Shown here piece by piece: positions 45,969 to 54,618 of a stretch of DNA of 64,000 nucleotides; position 1 is the first letter of the stretch, and each line of letters opens with the position of its first letter. The notes beneath the pieces were generated by a model, which worked only from the letters and a program-made list of their open reading frames with translations, had not been told where the DNA came from and did not search any database. Source of the DNA: RBG-16-66-30 sp963805015 (GTDB lineage: Bacteria; Acidobacteriota; Aminicenantia; Aminicenantales; Saccharicenantaceae); the NCBI GenBank assembly GCA_963805015.1, contig CAWDSL010000006.1, positions 372,001-436,000 of the forward strand. The letters run 5' to 3'. A program made the translations under genes and the position numbers.

Positions 45969-48677
45969 ATGCATCGTTCCCCTCGCCTCCTCTGCTCCCC
46001 GTTCGTCCCGTTCGTCGCGTTCGCCGTGCTAGCCGCCTGCCTCGCGCTCGCCGTCCCGCCGGCCCGGTCCGCGACGGACGGCGCCGCGCCCGGGAAGGCC
46101 GTCCCCAGGATCGTCCCGGACGGAGCCCGGGCTCTGGCCCATGCCAAGTATCTGGCTTCGGACGAGCTCGCCGGCCGCAAGTCGGGCTCCCCCGGCTATC
46201 GCCGGGCCGCCGAGTACGTGGCCGCCGAGATGCGCAAGGCGGGTCTCGAGCCGGGCGGCGACAACGGGACCTTTCTCCAGGAGGTGCCGTTCAAAGGCTG
46301 GTCGGACTTCGAACAGCCCATCCGCCTCGAGATCGTCTCCCCCGAACGGCGTGTCTACTTCGCCGGCCGCGGCCGCGACTTCACGCCGGTCAGCGGGACC
46401 GGCTCCGGGACGGTCCGGGGCGGGCTCGTCTTCGCGGGCTACGGCGTCGCCGCTGCCGCGGAGGGCTGGGACGACTACGCCGGGCTTGACGCCGCGGGCA
46501 AGATCGTTCTGGTCCTGCCCGACGTGCCTACCCCCCTTGGCGACGAGGCCAAGCGGGCCTGGTCGTTCGAGAGGAAGGTCCGCGCGGCCGTCGAGAAGGG
46601 CGCCGTCGGCCTTATCGAAATGGACCTCTCCGTTCCCGGGGAGCCCCGCCAGAGACAGCGCTTCGGGGTCTTGAGGTCAGGCCAGGCGCCCGAGGGATTC
46701 GTGGTCCTGCGGGCCGGCCGTGATTTCCTGAACGACGCGTTCTATCTCGTCGATAAGAGCTGGAAGGACGCCGTCAGCAAGATCCTGCGCCTGAAGAAGC
46801 CCCGGAGCTTCGACCTCGACGCGGCGGCCGAAATAGAAGCCCATTACGTCACGGGCGACCGCACCGCGCCCAACGTCGTCGGCGTCCTGCGCGGCCGCGA
46901 CGCCAAGCTCAAGAGCGAGGCCATCGTCGTCGGCGGTCACCTCGACCACCTTGGCGTGGGCCTCGACGGCTGGACCTACCCGGGGGCGGACGACAACGCC
47001 GCTTCGGTCGCGGCCATCCTGGAGACCGCCCGGGCCCTTACCGCCGGCGGCTTCAGGCCGGACCGGACCATCGTGTTCTGCGCCTGGGCCGGCGAGGAGC
47101 TGGGGCTCCAGGGCTCCCGCTGGTACACCGAACACCCGGCGATCCCCCTCGGCCAGACGGCCCTCTATATGAATATGGACATGGTCGGGGTCGGCGATTC
47201 CGACCTCCTCGTCGGCGGCCTGACCGAGTTCGCCGAGCTTTTCGCCATCGCCGAGAAAGCGCTCGACGCCGAAACCCTCAAGAAGATCCGGCCCCGGCTC
47301 AATTACCGGGGGTCCGACCACACCTCGTTCTGGTCGAAGAACGTCCCGGCCATCAGCCTGCGGACCGGGGAGATCCTGACCGAGAAGCTCGACGACGAGC
47401 ATCCCGAATATCATTTCCCGGGCGACCGGCCGGAATTCATCGACCCGGCGCTCCTGGCCCTGGCCTGCAAGTACCACACCGACATCCTGCAACATCTCGG
47501 CAAGAGCCGGGAGAACCTGCTCGACCCGATCCACCGGACGATGTTCCTCCACCGGGACGCGGCCGTCGTCGACATGCACTGCGACACGATCGGCCGGGCC
47601 TTGGCCGGCGAGGATCTGAGCCAAGACCTGCCGAAGGGCCACGTCGACATCCCCAAGCTCGGGCGCGGCGGGGTCGACCTCCAGGTCTTCGCCTGCTTCG
47701 CCCCGCCGCCCGCGAACGAGGCCGAGAAGGGCCGGTCCGGGAACGGCGTCTTCGCCCAGATCCAGGCCGTCCGGGAGCTCGTCGCGAAGAACCCCGAGCG
47801 CCTGGCCTTGGTCACGACGTTCGCGGAGGCCGCGGCGGCCCGCAACGAGAGCAAGACCGGCATCCTCATCGGGATCGAGGGCGGCTACGCCATCGAGAAC
47901 GACCTGGCCCTCCTCCGCGAGTTCCACCGGGCCGGCGTGCGGCTGATGACCCTGACCCATTGGACCGCCACCGACTGGGCCGACGCCTCGGGCGATCCCA
48001 AGCCCATCCACGGCGGCCTGACCGAGTTCGGCGAGAAGGTGGTCGCCGAGATGAACCGGCTGGGCATGATCGTCGACGTCTCCCACGCCGGCGACGAGAC
48101 CTTCTGGGACGTTCTGCGGATCTCCAAGGCGCCGGTCGTGGCCTCCCATTCGGCCTGCCGCGCGCTCTCCCCGCATCACCGGAACCTGAACGACGAGATG
48201 CTCAAGGCCCTGGCCGAGAAGGGCGGAGTCGTCGGCATCACCGTCCTGCCGGGCTTCCTCGACAGCTCGCTGGACAAGGCCGAGAGCGAGCTCTTCGCCA
48301 AGGTCGCAGCGGAGCACGGCCTGCCGGACGACTATGCCGGGATCGGGAGGGCCGAAGCCGCCGCCCGCGACAAGTTCTATGCGGATTTCGGCAAGCGCTG
48401 GGCCGCGCTCAAGAAGACCCTCCCGGTCGTGGACGTCGGGACGGTCGTCGACCACATCGACCACGTGGTCAAGGTGACCGGCGACGCCGACCACGTCGGC
48501 CTGGGCTCGGACTACGACGGCACGAGCGACACCCCCGTCGGGCTAGAGAACATCGGCCTCCTGCCCAACATCACCAAGGAGCTCGTCCGCCGCGGCTACA
48601 AGCCCGAGGACATCCGCAAGATCCTCGGCGGCAACTTCTTGAGGGTCCTCCGCGGGGTCGGACCCCAGGTTCAATGA
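45969..48677 (+). CDS. Secreted M28 aminopeptidase - M19 membrane dipeptidase fusion
   Basis: 902 residues. A signal peptide spans about 1-35. Residues ~50-520 form an M28 peptidase with a PA insert: zinc ligands in G-G-H-L-D-H-L-G, G-A-D-D-N-A-A-S, W-A-G-E-E-L-G, N-M-D-M-V-G and S-D-H-T-S-F-W. Residues ~530-895 form an M19 dipeptidase: D-M-H-C-D-T-I near 535, G-I-E-G-G-Y near 638, V-D-V-S-H-A-G near 702, A-S-H-S-A-C-R near 723 and G-L-G-S-D-Y-D-G-T near 843. Both active sites look complete. The first can trim peptides and the second split the dipeptides. The join is a single unbroken frame. Confidence 0.93.
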   Translation: MHRSPRLLCSPFVPFVAFAVLAACLALAVPPARSATDGAAPGKAVPRIVPDGARALAHAKYLASDELAGRKSGSPGYRRAAEYVAAEMRKAGLEPGGDNGTFLQEVPFKGWSDFEQPIRLEIVSPERRVYFAGRGRDFTPVSGTGSGTVRGGLVFAGYGVAAAAEGWDDYAGLDAAGKIVLVLPDVPTPLGDEAKRAWSFERKVRAAVEKGAVGLIEMDLSVPGEPRQRQRFGVLRSGQAPEGFVVLRAGRDFLNDAFYLVDKSWKDAVSKILRLKKPRSFDLDAAAEIEAHYVTGDRTAPNVVGVLRGRDAKLKSEAIVVGGHLDHLGVGLDGWTYPGADDNAASVAAILETARALTAGGFRPDRTIVFCAWAGEELGLQGSRWYTEHPAIPLGQTALYMNMDMVGVGDSDLLVGGLTEFAELFAIAEKALDAETLKKIRPRLNYRGSDHTSFWSKNVPAISLRTGEILTEKLDDEHPEYHFPGDRPEFIDPALLALACKYHTDILQHLGKSRENLLDPIHRTMFLHRDAAVVDMHCDTIGRALAGEDLSQDLPKGHVDIPKLGRGGVDLQVFACFAPPPANEAEKGRSGNGVFAQIQAVRELVAKNPERLALVTTFAEAAAARNESKTGILIGIEGGYAIENDLALLREFHRAGVRLMTLTHWTATDWADASGDPKPIHGGLTEFGEKVVAEMNRLGMIVDVSHAGDETFWDVLRISKAPVVASHSACRALSPHHRNLNDEMLKALAEKGGVVGITVLPGFLDSSLDKAESELFAKVAAEHGLPDDYAGIGRAEAAARDKFYADFGKRWAALKKTLPVVDVGTVVDHIDHVVKVTGDADHVGLGSDYDGTSDTPVGLENIGLLPNITKELVRRGYKPEDIRKILGGNFLRVLRGVGPQVQ

Positions 48678-48705
48678 CAAAATCAACAAAAAAATGCTAT
48701 CCTAA

Positions 48706-50259
48706 ATGGCCATGACCGATCCGAAGGATACGCCCGACATCGACGATCCGGGAGCCTACGAGGCCCCGACGATCCTCGACCGGGGGCGCCACCGCATCTC
48801 GCGTCGCGATATCGATCCCGACTGCCTCAAGGTGCTCTACCGACTGAACGTTAGCGGCTACACCGCCTACCTCGTCGGCGGCGCGGTCCGCGACCTTCTG
48901 CTGGGGCGTAAGCCGGCCGATTTCGACATCGGGACCAACGCCCATCCCAACCAGATCAAGAAGCTCTTCCGCAACGCCTTCCTCATCGGCCGCCGTTTCC
49001 GCTTGGCCCACGTCCGGTTCCAGGACGGTAAGATCATCGAAGTCGCGACCTTCCGCCGCAAGCCCAGCGAAGAGGAGCTGGCCGCCGAACGCGAGGAGGA
49101 AACCGAACGCGCCCGCGAGGCGGAGCGGGCGGCTGAAGCCGGGGAAAACCCCCGGGAAGGGCACGAAGACGACGCGCGACGGGCGGCCGAAGCCGAGGGC
49201 CGGGAAGGGTCGCCCGATCCCGGCGAGGCCGGCCCGGACGGACCCCGCGCCGACGCCCCGCCAGCCGACGCTCAGGGCTCTCCCGGCTCCCCGCGCTCCC
49301 CCCGCCGCCGCGGTCGCCCGCCGCTCAAGCCCATCGCCTACGGCACGCCGCGCGAGGACGCCTTTCGCCGCGACCTGACCATCAACGCCTTGTTCTACGA
49401 CATCTCCACCTACTCCGTCATCGACTACGTCGGCGGCCTCGACGACCTGGCCGCCCGCCGCGTCCGCATCATCGGCGATCCGGACACGAGCTACACGGAA
49501 GACCCGGTCCGCATCTGGCGCGTCCTGCGCCATTCCTCGCGCCTCGGCTTCACCATCGAGGAGCGCACGGCCGAGGCCATCGGCCGCCACCGCGACGCCC
49601 TGGCCGCCTGCCCCGGCGCCCGCCTCTACGAGGAGCTCAACAAGGACATCAAATCGGCGAGCGCCCGGGCCTTCTTCCAGAGCGCCCGCGCCCACGGCAT
49701 CCTCTCCCGCTTCCTCGGCGACGTCGGCGCCGTCTACGAAGCGTCCGACGAACGGGCCGAGCGCGCCGCGGCCCTCCTCGGCGTGCTCGACGCCTCTATC
49801 GCCTCCGGCGGCTCCCCCCCGGCCGAGGTCATGTACGCCCTGCTCCTCTGGCCCTGGGCCGAACCCCTGCTCGCCGAGATCGACGGCGACAGGCCCAAGG
49901 CCCTCTACGAGGCCTTCCGCGCCGCCAAGGCCTCGGCCACGGTGCCCAAGACCGTCCTCCTGGAGACCGTCCACACGCTGGTCATCGCCGACCACATGGT
50001 CCGGGCCCTCGCCGACGGCCAGATGCGCTGGGCCCTCAGGGAGCGTCCCCGCTACCCCGAGGCCTCGCGCCTGACCTCGGTCCTCGTCGACGGCTCGTTC
50101 GGCAGCTGCGAGGACCCGTTCGCGTTGATCTATCAGCGCCTCTTCGGCCAGCGGCCGCGCTCGAAGCCCCACCGCTATCGCCGCCGCCGGAAGCCGGGCG
50201 GGCCCGGATCATCGGGACCGCCGGTCCCGCCGCCGCCCTCGGCTCCGCCCTCATCCTGA
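48706..50259 (+). CDS. Poly(A) polymerase / CCA-adding enzyme family (PcnB-like) with a charged low-complexity insert
   Basis: 517 residues. The class II nucleotidyltransferase head has L-V-G-G-A-V-R-D-L-L-L-G near 56-67 and the catalytic D-F-D-I near 72. R-R-D-L-T-I-N-A-L-F-Y-D comes later, near 221-232. Between them lies an 88-residue insert (about 118-206) of E, R, A, G, P and D, far longer than in E. coli PcnB. R-I-W-R-V-L-R-H-S-S-R-L-G-F near 270 is the PcnB/CCA signature. The C-terminus is basic and proline-rich, a possible RNA-binding tail as in PcnB. Template-free 3' nucleotide addition to RNA is the expected function. Confidence 0.9.
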   Translation: MAMTDPKDTPDIDDPGAYEAPTILDRGRHRISRRDIDPDCLKVLYRLNVSGYTAYLVGGAVRDLLLGRKPADFDIGTNAHPNQIKKLFRNAFLIGRRFRLAHVRFQDGKIIEVATFRRKPSEEELAAEREEETERAREAERAAEAGENPREGHEDDARRAAEAEGREGSPDPGEAGPDGPRADAPPADAQGSPGSPRSPRRRGRPPLKPIAYGTPREDAFRRDLTINALFYDISTYSVIDYVGGLDDLAARRVRIIGDPDTSYTEDPVRIWRVLRHSSRLGFTIEERTAEAIGRHRDALAACPGARLYEELNKDIKSASARAFFQSARAHGILSRFLGDVGAVYEASDERAERAAALLGVLDASIASGGSPPAEVMYALLLWPWAEPLLAEIDGDRPKALYEAFRAAKASATVPKTVLLETVHTLVIADHMVRALADGQMRWALRERPRYPEASRLTSVLVDGSFGSCEDPFALIYQRLFGQRPRSKPHRYRRRRKPGGPGSSGPPVPPPPSAPPSS

Positions 50260-50276
50260 TCGCAAGGAGACACGCC

Positions 50277-51548
50277 ATGGACGACACCCACGCCCGCACG
50301 CTGACCCTGGGCGGCTGGAAGCTCCGCCGGGCCCTGAGCTTCCTCGCCGGGGCGGGCATGATCGCCGCTTCGGTCATGACCATCGATCACTTCTTCAAGG
50401 CCAACTACCCCGCGACCATCTTCGCCGGGTCGTTCTGCGACATCAGCGCCTTTTTCAACTGCGACAGCTCGGCCTTCTCGGAAATTTCCCAGGTCCTGGG
50501 CATCCCGCTCGGCTTTTTCGGCCTGTTCATGGGCGCCCTCATCGTCCTGGGCACGATCTTCCCGTCCGAGGCCTTCGAGCGGACCAACAAGTCGCTGTCC
50601 CTTCTCAACGTGCTGGGCGTCATATCCCTCTTCCTCTACTCCGTCCTCCACCTCGGCAGCCTGTGCCTGCTCTGCTCGGGCTTCTATCTTTTTTCGATCA
50701 TGAACTTCATTCTGTTCGTGCTCTACGGCATCGACCATGAGCCGAAGAACCCGATCAAGCGGTGGGTCCGCCCGTCCTTCAAGCTCCTCGTCGTCTTCGC
50801 GGTCGTCGCGGCCGCCGGGGCCTACGGCATGGTCCAGTACCACGACGCCCGCAAGGCCGCCCAGACGGGCACCGCCGTCAGCATCGTCAAGCAGTTCTAC
50901 GAGCTGCCCAAGGTCGCTTCGCCCTCGTTCCTCTCGCCCTACTGGTCGGTCAAGTCGACCGAGGCGTTCGAGGATGCGGCCATCCAGGTCATCGAATACA
51001 CGGATTTCGTCTGCCCCGACTGTCTCTACCTGAGCCAGCAGTTGGAAAGGCTCAAGAAGGATTTCGCGGGCCGGATCAACGTGGCCATCCAGTTCTTCCC
51101 GCTCGAGGGCCTGTGCAACGAGGTCGTCCCGGAGAAGGCCAACCTCCACCCCGGCGCCTGCGAGATGACCTACTTCGCGGCCGGCAATCCCGCGCGCTTC
51201 GCCGAGATGCACGACGAGATCTGGGCCAACTTCGCCTCGCGCAAGGACCCGGCTTGGCGGTCGGCCTTCGCCAAGAAGTACGGAGCCGATAACGCCCCGA
51301 ACGACCCCGGGCTGCGGGCCCTCGTCAAGAGGATCATCGACACCGGCGCCGAATACGAAAAGACCTCGGACAAGTTCTCGCACGGCATCCGCTCGACGCC
51401 GACCATGATCATCAATAACCGGATGATCATCGGAACGCTCCCCTACGAGCACCTCAAGGCCATCTTCCAGGCCCTGGTCGAGGAGCGCGAGGGCGGCCCC
51501 AAGAAATTCATCGAGAACTGGGTCGCGCCCGCCCGCAAGAAGAAATAG
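50277..51548 (+). CDS. VKOR - thioredoxin (DsbA-like) fusion
   Basis: 423 residues. An N-terminal vitamin K epoxide reductase domain with four or five helices has the loop cysteines F-C-D-I-S-A-F-F-N-C-D-S near 54-64 and the active C-L-L-C near 131. A linker helix near 165 leads to a periplasmic DsbA-type thioredoxin domain with C-P-D-C near 246 and cis-Pro in S-T-P-T-M near 370. VKOR re-oxidises the thioredoxin domain and passes electrons to quinone, doing the work of DsbA plus DsbB. It begins 17 bases after the PcnB-like gene. Confidence 0.94.
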   Translation: MDDTHARTLTLGGWKLRRALSFLAGAGMIAASVMTIDHFFKANYPATIFAGSFCDISAFFNCDSSAFSEISQVLGIPLGFFGLFMGALIVLGTIFPSEAFERTNKSLSLLNVLGVISLFLYSVLHLGSLCLLCSGFYLFSIMNFILFVLYGIDHEPKNPIKRWVRPSFKLLVVFAVVAAAGAYGMVQYHDARKAAQTGTAVSIVKQFYELPKVASPSFLSPYWSVKSTEAFEDAAIQVIEYTDFVCPDCLYLSQQLERLKKDFAGRINVAIQFFPLEGLCNEVVPEKANLHPGACEMTYFAAGNPARFAEMHDEIWANFASRKDPAWRSAFAKKYGADNAPNDPGLRALVKRIIDTGAEYEKTSDKFSHGIRSTPTMIINNRMIIGTLPYEHLKAIFQALVEEREGGPKKFIENWVAPARKKK

Positions 51549-51555
51549 ATCGGCG

Positions 51556-51585
51556 TTGACGGCGGCCGGCCCCGGTCCCTATAAT
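51556..51585 (+). promoter_or_regulatory. Promoter of the CAP-domain gene
   Basis: TTGACG (51556-51561), 18 bp, then a perfect TATAAT (51580-51585). The predicted transcript starts near 51592, which excludes the in-frame ATG-like start upstream and supports ATG at 51610. Confidence 0.75.
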
Positions 51586-51609
51586 CCCGAGGGAAGGGGC
51601 AGGATTTCA

Positions 51610-53283
51610 ATGGCCGGCGCACTTATCGCATCGTCAGCGTGTCCGAGATCCCTCAGCCGGGCCTTCGCCTCGGCCGGCCTCGCCGTCATCCTCGCCGTCG
51701 GGGCCTCGCCCTCGTCGTCCGCATCCGCCGCTCCGGCGCGCCCGGGGCCGGCCCAGGACAGGACCGTCGACCTGAGCTCCCTTCCGGACGCGGCGGAATA
51801 TCGCACGGAGGCGCCCGATGGCCCCGGGTTCCTCGGCAGCGAAGCCGCCGCCCTCGGCCGCGCCCTGGCCCGGATCAACAAGGCGCTCGGGACGGACCTG
51901 CGGCCGGACAACCGCCTGGCCCGGATGACGCGCTGGATCTACGAGGGATTCGGTCCGGAGCCCGCCTGGCCGCCCCAGAGCACGGTCGGCCTCCTCACCC
52001 ATCACCTCGGCTTGCCGGAGCCGCTGCCGCACCTGCTCATGACCCACGCCCCCGACGCCCCCCGCCTGGCCAATGTCGTCTCTTCCCGCCTGGCGCGGGT
52101 CTTCGACCTCGGTCAATACACCCATATCGGCGGCGTGGCCGAGCGGGTCGAGGCCGGCGTCATGGTCGTCATCGCGCTCAGCCGCCGGCACGCCGCCCTG
52201 GCGCCCGTGCCGCGACGCCTGCCCGGGCCCGCGCGGCTGCCGGTCGAGGGAAGCCTCACTGCGGGCTTCACGCGGCCGGAGTTGGCCCACACCCTGCCCA
52301 GCGGCGAGACCCGGATCGAGTCCCTGGGCCCCGGGCCCGCGTTCTCCGCCGCCGCCGATCTCGCGGGGACCGGCCGGCACCGGCTGGAGATCCTGGCCGA
52401 AGGGCCCAGGGGCCCGGAGGTTATCGTCAATTTCCCCGTCGACGTCGGGATCCCGCGGGACGGGGCCGTCGAGACCGCGCCGGAGGCGCCGCGGGCCGTG
52501 AAGCCGGACCAGGCCCAGGGCCGTCTCTTCGAGCTCATCAATCACGCCCGGGCCGAGGCCGGCCTCGACGCCCTGGTCCTCGACCCCGAGCTCGGCGAGG
52601 CGGCCCGCGCCCACAGCGAGGACATGCGGAAAACGGACATCGTCGCCCACATCTCCCCCACGACCGGGGGCCCGGAGGAACGGCTGCTCCGGGCGGGCAT
52701 CGTGACCGACCTGGCCGCCGAGAACATCGGGCGCGGCCTGAGCCCGGACGAGATCCACAAAGGCCTGATGGACAGCCCGGGGCACCGGAGCGCCATCCTC
52801 CTGGCCAAGGCGACCCATGTCGGCATCGGGATCTCCTCGAAGCGCGCCGGCGATTCCGTCGACTACATCGTGACCGAGCTCTTCATCCGCCGCATCCCCG
52901 CACTCGGAAAGGACGCCGAGGTCCTCTTGCTGGCCCATCTCGCCGCCAGCCGCGAGCTCGACGGCCTGCCGGGCCTCGCGGAGGACGCTCCCCTTTCCCG
53001 GATCGCCGGGGAATCGGCCCGGCTCTACCTGGAAGACCAGAAGCTGAGCGAGAGCGATGTGATGAAGCGGCTCGGCGAGCGGATCGGGAGGGAACGGACG
53101 ACGGTCGGTTCCACGACCGCCGCTTTCATCATCGCCGGATCGATCAAGGAAGGGATCGAGGGGATGAAGATCGACCCGAAAGCCTGGGCTGCCGCCCGGC
53201 GGGTCGGCATCGGCATCGCCCAGGGCGTCCGCCCCGGGCTCTTGCCGAACACGATCGTCATCGTGCTCGTCCTGTCGGAATAG
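51610..53283 (+). CDS. Exported CAP/SCP-domain protein
   Basis: 557 residues. The N-terminal ~45 residues are a long Ala/Ser-rich signal peptide ending near A-S-A-A-P-A-R. Residues ~45-280 are an uncharacterised secreted region. The CAP domain (about 305-440) has L-F-E-L-I-N-H-A-R-A-E-A-G-L, A-A-R-A-H-S-E-D-M, A-E-N-I-G-R-G and S-P-G-H-R-S-A-I-L, so the two His and Glu positions are kept. The tail has three more predicted helices and a hydrophobic C-terminal strand. Bacterial CAP proteins are secreted with varied or unknown roles. Confidence 0.87.
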   Translation: MAGALIASSACPRSLSRAFASAGLAVILAVGASPSSSASAAPARPGPAQDRTVDLSSLPDAAEYRTEAPDGPGFLGSEAAALGRALARINKALGTDLRPDNRLARMTRWIYEGFGPEPAWPPQSTVGLLTHHLGLPEPLPHLLMTHAPDAPRLANVVSSRLARVFDLGQYTHIGGVAERVEAGVMVVIALSRRHAALAPVPRRLPGPARLPVEGSLTAGFTRPELAHTLPSGETRIESLGPGPAFSAAADLAGTGRHRLEILAEGPRGPEVIVNFPVDVGIPRDGAVETAPEAPRAVKPDQAQGRLFELINHARAEAGLDALVLDPELGEAARAHSEDMRKTDIVAHISPTTGGPEERLLRAGIVTDLAAENIGRGLSPDEIHKGLMDSPGHRSAILLAKATHVGIGISSKRAGDSVDYIVTELFIRRIPALGKDAEVLLLAHLAASRELDGLPGLAEDAPLSRIAGESARLYLEDQKLSESDVMKRLGERIGRERTTVGSTTAAFIIAGSIKEGIEGMKIDPKAWAAARRVGIGIAQGVRPGLLPNTIVIVLVLSE

Positions 53284-53293
53284 GGGTCGGGGG

Positions 53294-54142
53294 TCAGAGC
53301 CAGAGGGAGGCGGCGTCCGGGACCTCGGCGCGGTCGACGAGCGCGATCGCGCCCGTGACGCAGGCGGAGCGGCAGATGCCGCACCCGTAGCACCGGGCGG
53401 CGTCGACCTCGGCCTGGTCCTTCTTCTTGCGGGGCCGGAAGGCCATGAACGAGCACAGCTTGACGCACTGCCCGCAGCCGTTGCACTTGGCGTGATCGAC
53501 GCGGGCCACATACTCGCCGCGGAAAAAGACCGGCGACTTGTGGGTCACCGTCGTCTTCAGGGCATAGCACGAAGGCAGCGAGCAGTTGCACAGGCCGGCG
53601 AGGAAGGGCGTGATGAACGTCCAGACCGTATGGCAGTTGCCCTCCCGCTCGCTCTCACGGATCCGGGCCAGCGCGTCGACCTTGGACATCGATTCGAGCC
53701 CGGCCGTCGTCGGCCCGACGAGGTAGGAGGCGTCGATCTCGCCCAGAAGCTTGGCCATCCCGCCGCCGTTCGGCTCCATGCTGACGCCGAAGCAGTAGCG
53801 TTGTTCTTTGCCGCCCGCGACATGCCGGCAGATGCAGGCCAGCCGCACGACCGAGGTCGTCAGGGCCAAGATGCGTTCGATGTCCTCGATGGGTACGACC
53901 TGGCCGAAGTGCTTGGGCTTCTGCCTGTCCGTGATCTTCCGGCGAACGCCCTTCCACAGGAAATCGGGCATGACGTCGAGCGCCGTGAGGGCCCGTTCCC
54001 CTTTCGCCAGATGCCCTGGATTCTCGAAGAACCGGGTGATGAAACGCCGCCGCCGGAGGTCGCTCAGCAGGTCCTCGGCGTAGTTATGGGCGTTGAGGTA
54101 CCACTTCTTCCCCTCGCCGTGCTGATGGCAGAATTCGCACAT
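53294..54142 (-). CDS. 4Fe-4S ferredoxin-domain protein with extra cysteine motifs
   Basis: 282 residues, no signal peptide. It starts M-C-E-F-C-H-Q-H-G-E-G. The C-terminus holds two 4Fe-4S motifs: C-N-G-C-G-Q-C-V-K-L-C near 221 and C-Y-G-C-G-I-C-R-S-A-C near 250. The middle has C-I-C-R-H near 103, H-T-V-W near 177, and C-N-C-S-L-P-S-C-Y near 191, which could carry another cluster. Such proteins pass electrons in reductase complexes. No partner gene adjoins it: it is convergent with the CAP gene and divergent from padR. Confidence 0.85.
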   Translation of the reverse strand: MCEFCHQHGEGKKWYLNAHNYAEDLLSDLRRRRFITRFFENPGHLAKGERALTALDVMPDFLWKGVRRKITDRQKPKHFGQVVPIEDIERILALTTSVVRLACICRHVAGGKEQRYCFGVSMEPNGGGMAKLLGEIDASYLVGPTTAGLESMSKVDALARIRESEREGNCHTVWTFITPFLAGLCNCSLPSCYALKTTVTHKSPVFFRGEYVARVDHAKCNGCGQCVKLCSFMAFRPRKKKDQAEVDAARCYGCGICRSACVTGAIALVDRAEVPDAASLWL

Positions 54143-54212
54143 GGCCGACCCTTCCCCATCCTGCCATAGGGCTCAAGGGCTGTCAATTCGAAGAAAAACA
54201 CGAAAATATCGC

Positions 54213-54262
54213 TTGACAAGCCGTGTATTATACACTATCGTATATTACACATTATAGTGAGG
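54213..54262 (+). promoter_or_regulatory. padR promoter with overlapping palindromic operator
   Basis: TTGACA (54213-54218), 17 bp, then TATCGT (54236-54241). The spacer contains GTGTATTATACAC (54223-54235), a near-perfect palindrome ending at the -10. Inverted CACTAT/ATAGTG arms (54233-54238, 54254-54259) flank the start point. Binding of PadR here would block RNA polymerase, giving autoregulation. The palindrome is seen; binding is inferred. Confidence 0.68.
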
Positions 54263-54270
54263 CACACATC

Positions 54271-54618
54271 ATGAGCGACAAAGAACCCGATATCGGCAGC
54301 CTCGAGACGGAGATGAACCGGGGATTCCTCCACATCCTCGCGCTGGCCCTCCTCGAGAAGGACATGTACGGTTATTCCATGGTCAAGCACATCGAGGGAC
54401 TGGGCTACAAGGTCGAGGAGAACACGCTCTATCCCCTGCTCCGCCGGCTCGAGAAGAACGGCTGGATCGCGTCGAAGTGGGACCTCTCCGAGGACAGGCC
54501 CCGCAAGTTCTACGCGATCACCGCCGAGGGCCGCGCCCTGCGCGCCGCCCTCCTCGACGTCTGGAAGAACCAGGACCGCGTCCTCGAAGAGATCATCAAG
54601 GAGACCGCCCATGTCTGA
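54271..54618 (+). CDS. PadR family transcriptional regulator
   Basis: 115 residues. The winged helix-turn-helix reads I-L-A-L-A-L-L-E-K-D-M-Y-G-Y-S-M-V, then E-E-N-T-L-Y-P-L-L-R-R-L-E-K-N-G-W-I near 49-66 and R-K-F-Y-A-I-T-A-E-G near 78, all PadR hallmarks. The ATG at 54271 is chosen because the transcript starts after 54241 and GTGAGG precedes it. It overlaps the membrane-protein gene by eight bases. PadR-HAAS pairs of this kind are common and usually repress their own operon. Confidence 0.94.
   Translation: MSDKEPDIGSLETEMNRGFLHILALALLEKDMYGYSMVKHIEGLGYKVEENTLYPLLRRLEKNGWIASKWDLSEDRPRKFYAITAEGRALRAALLDVWKNQDRVLEEIIKETAHV

Noticed and set aside
51556..51609. Earlier start of the CAP-domain gene at 51556
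   Set aside because: It overlaps the -35 box of a strong promoter whose transcript starts near 51592.
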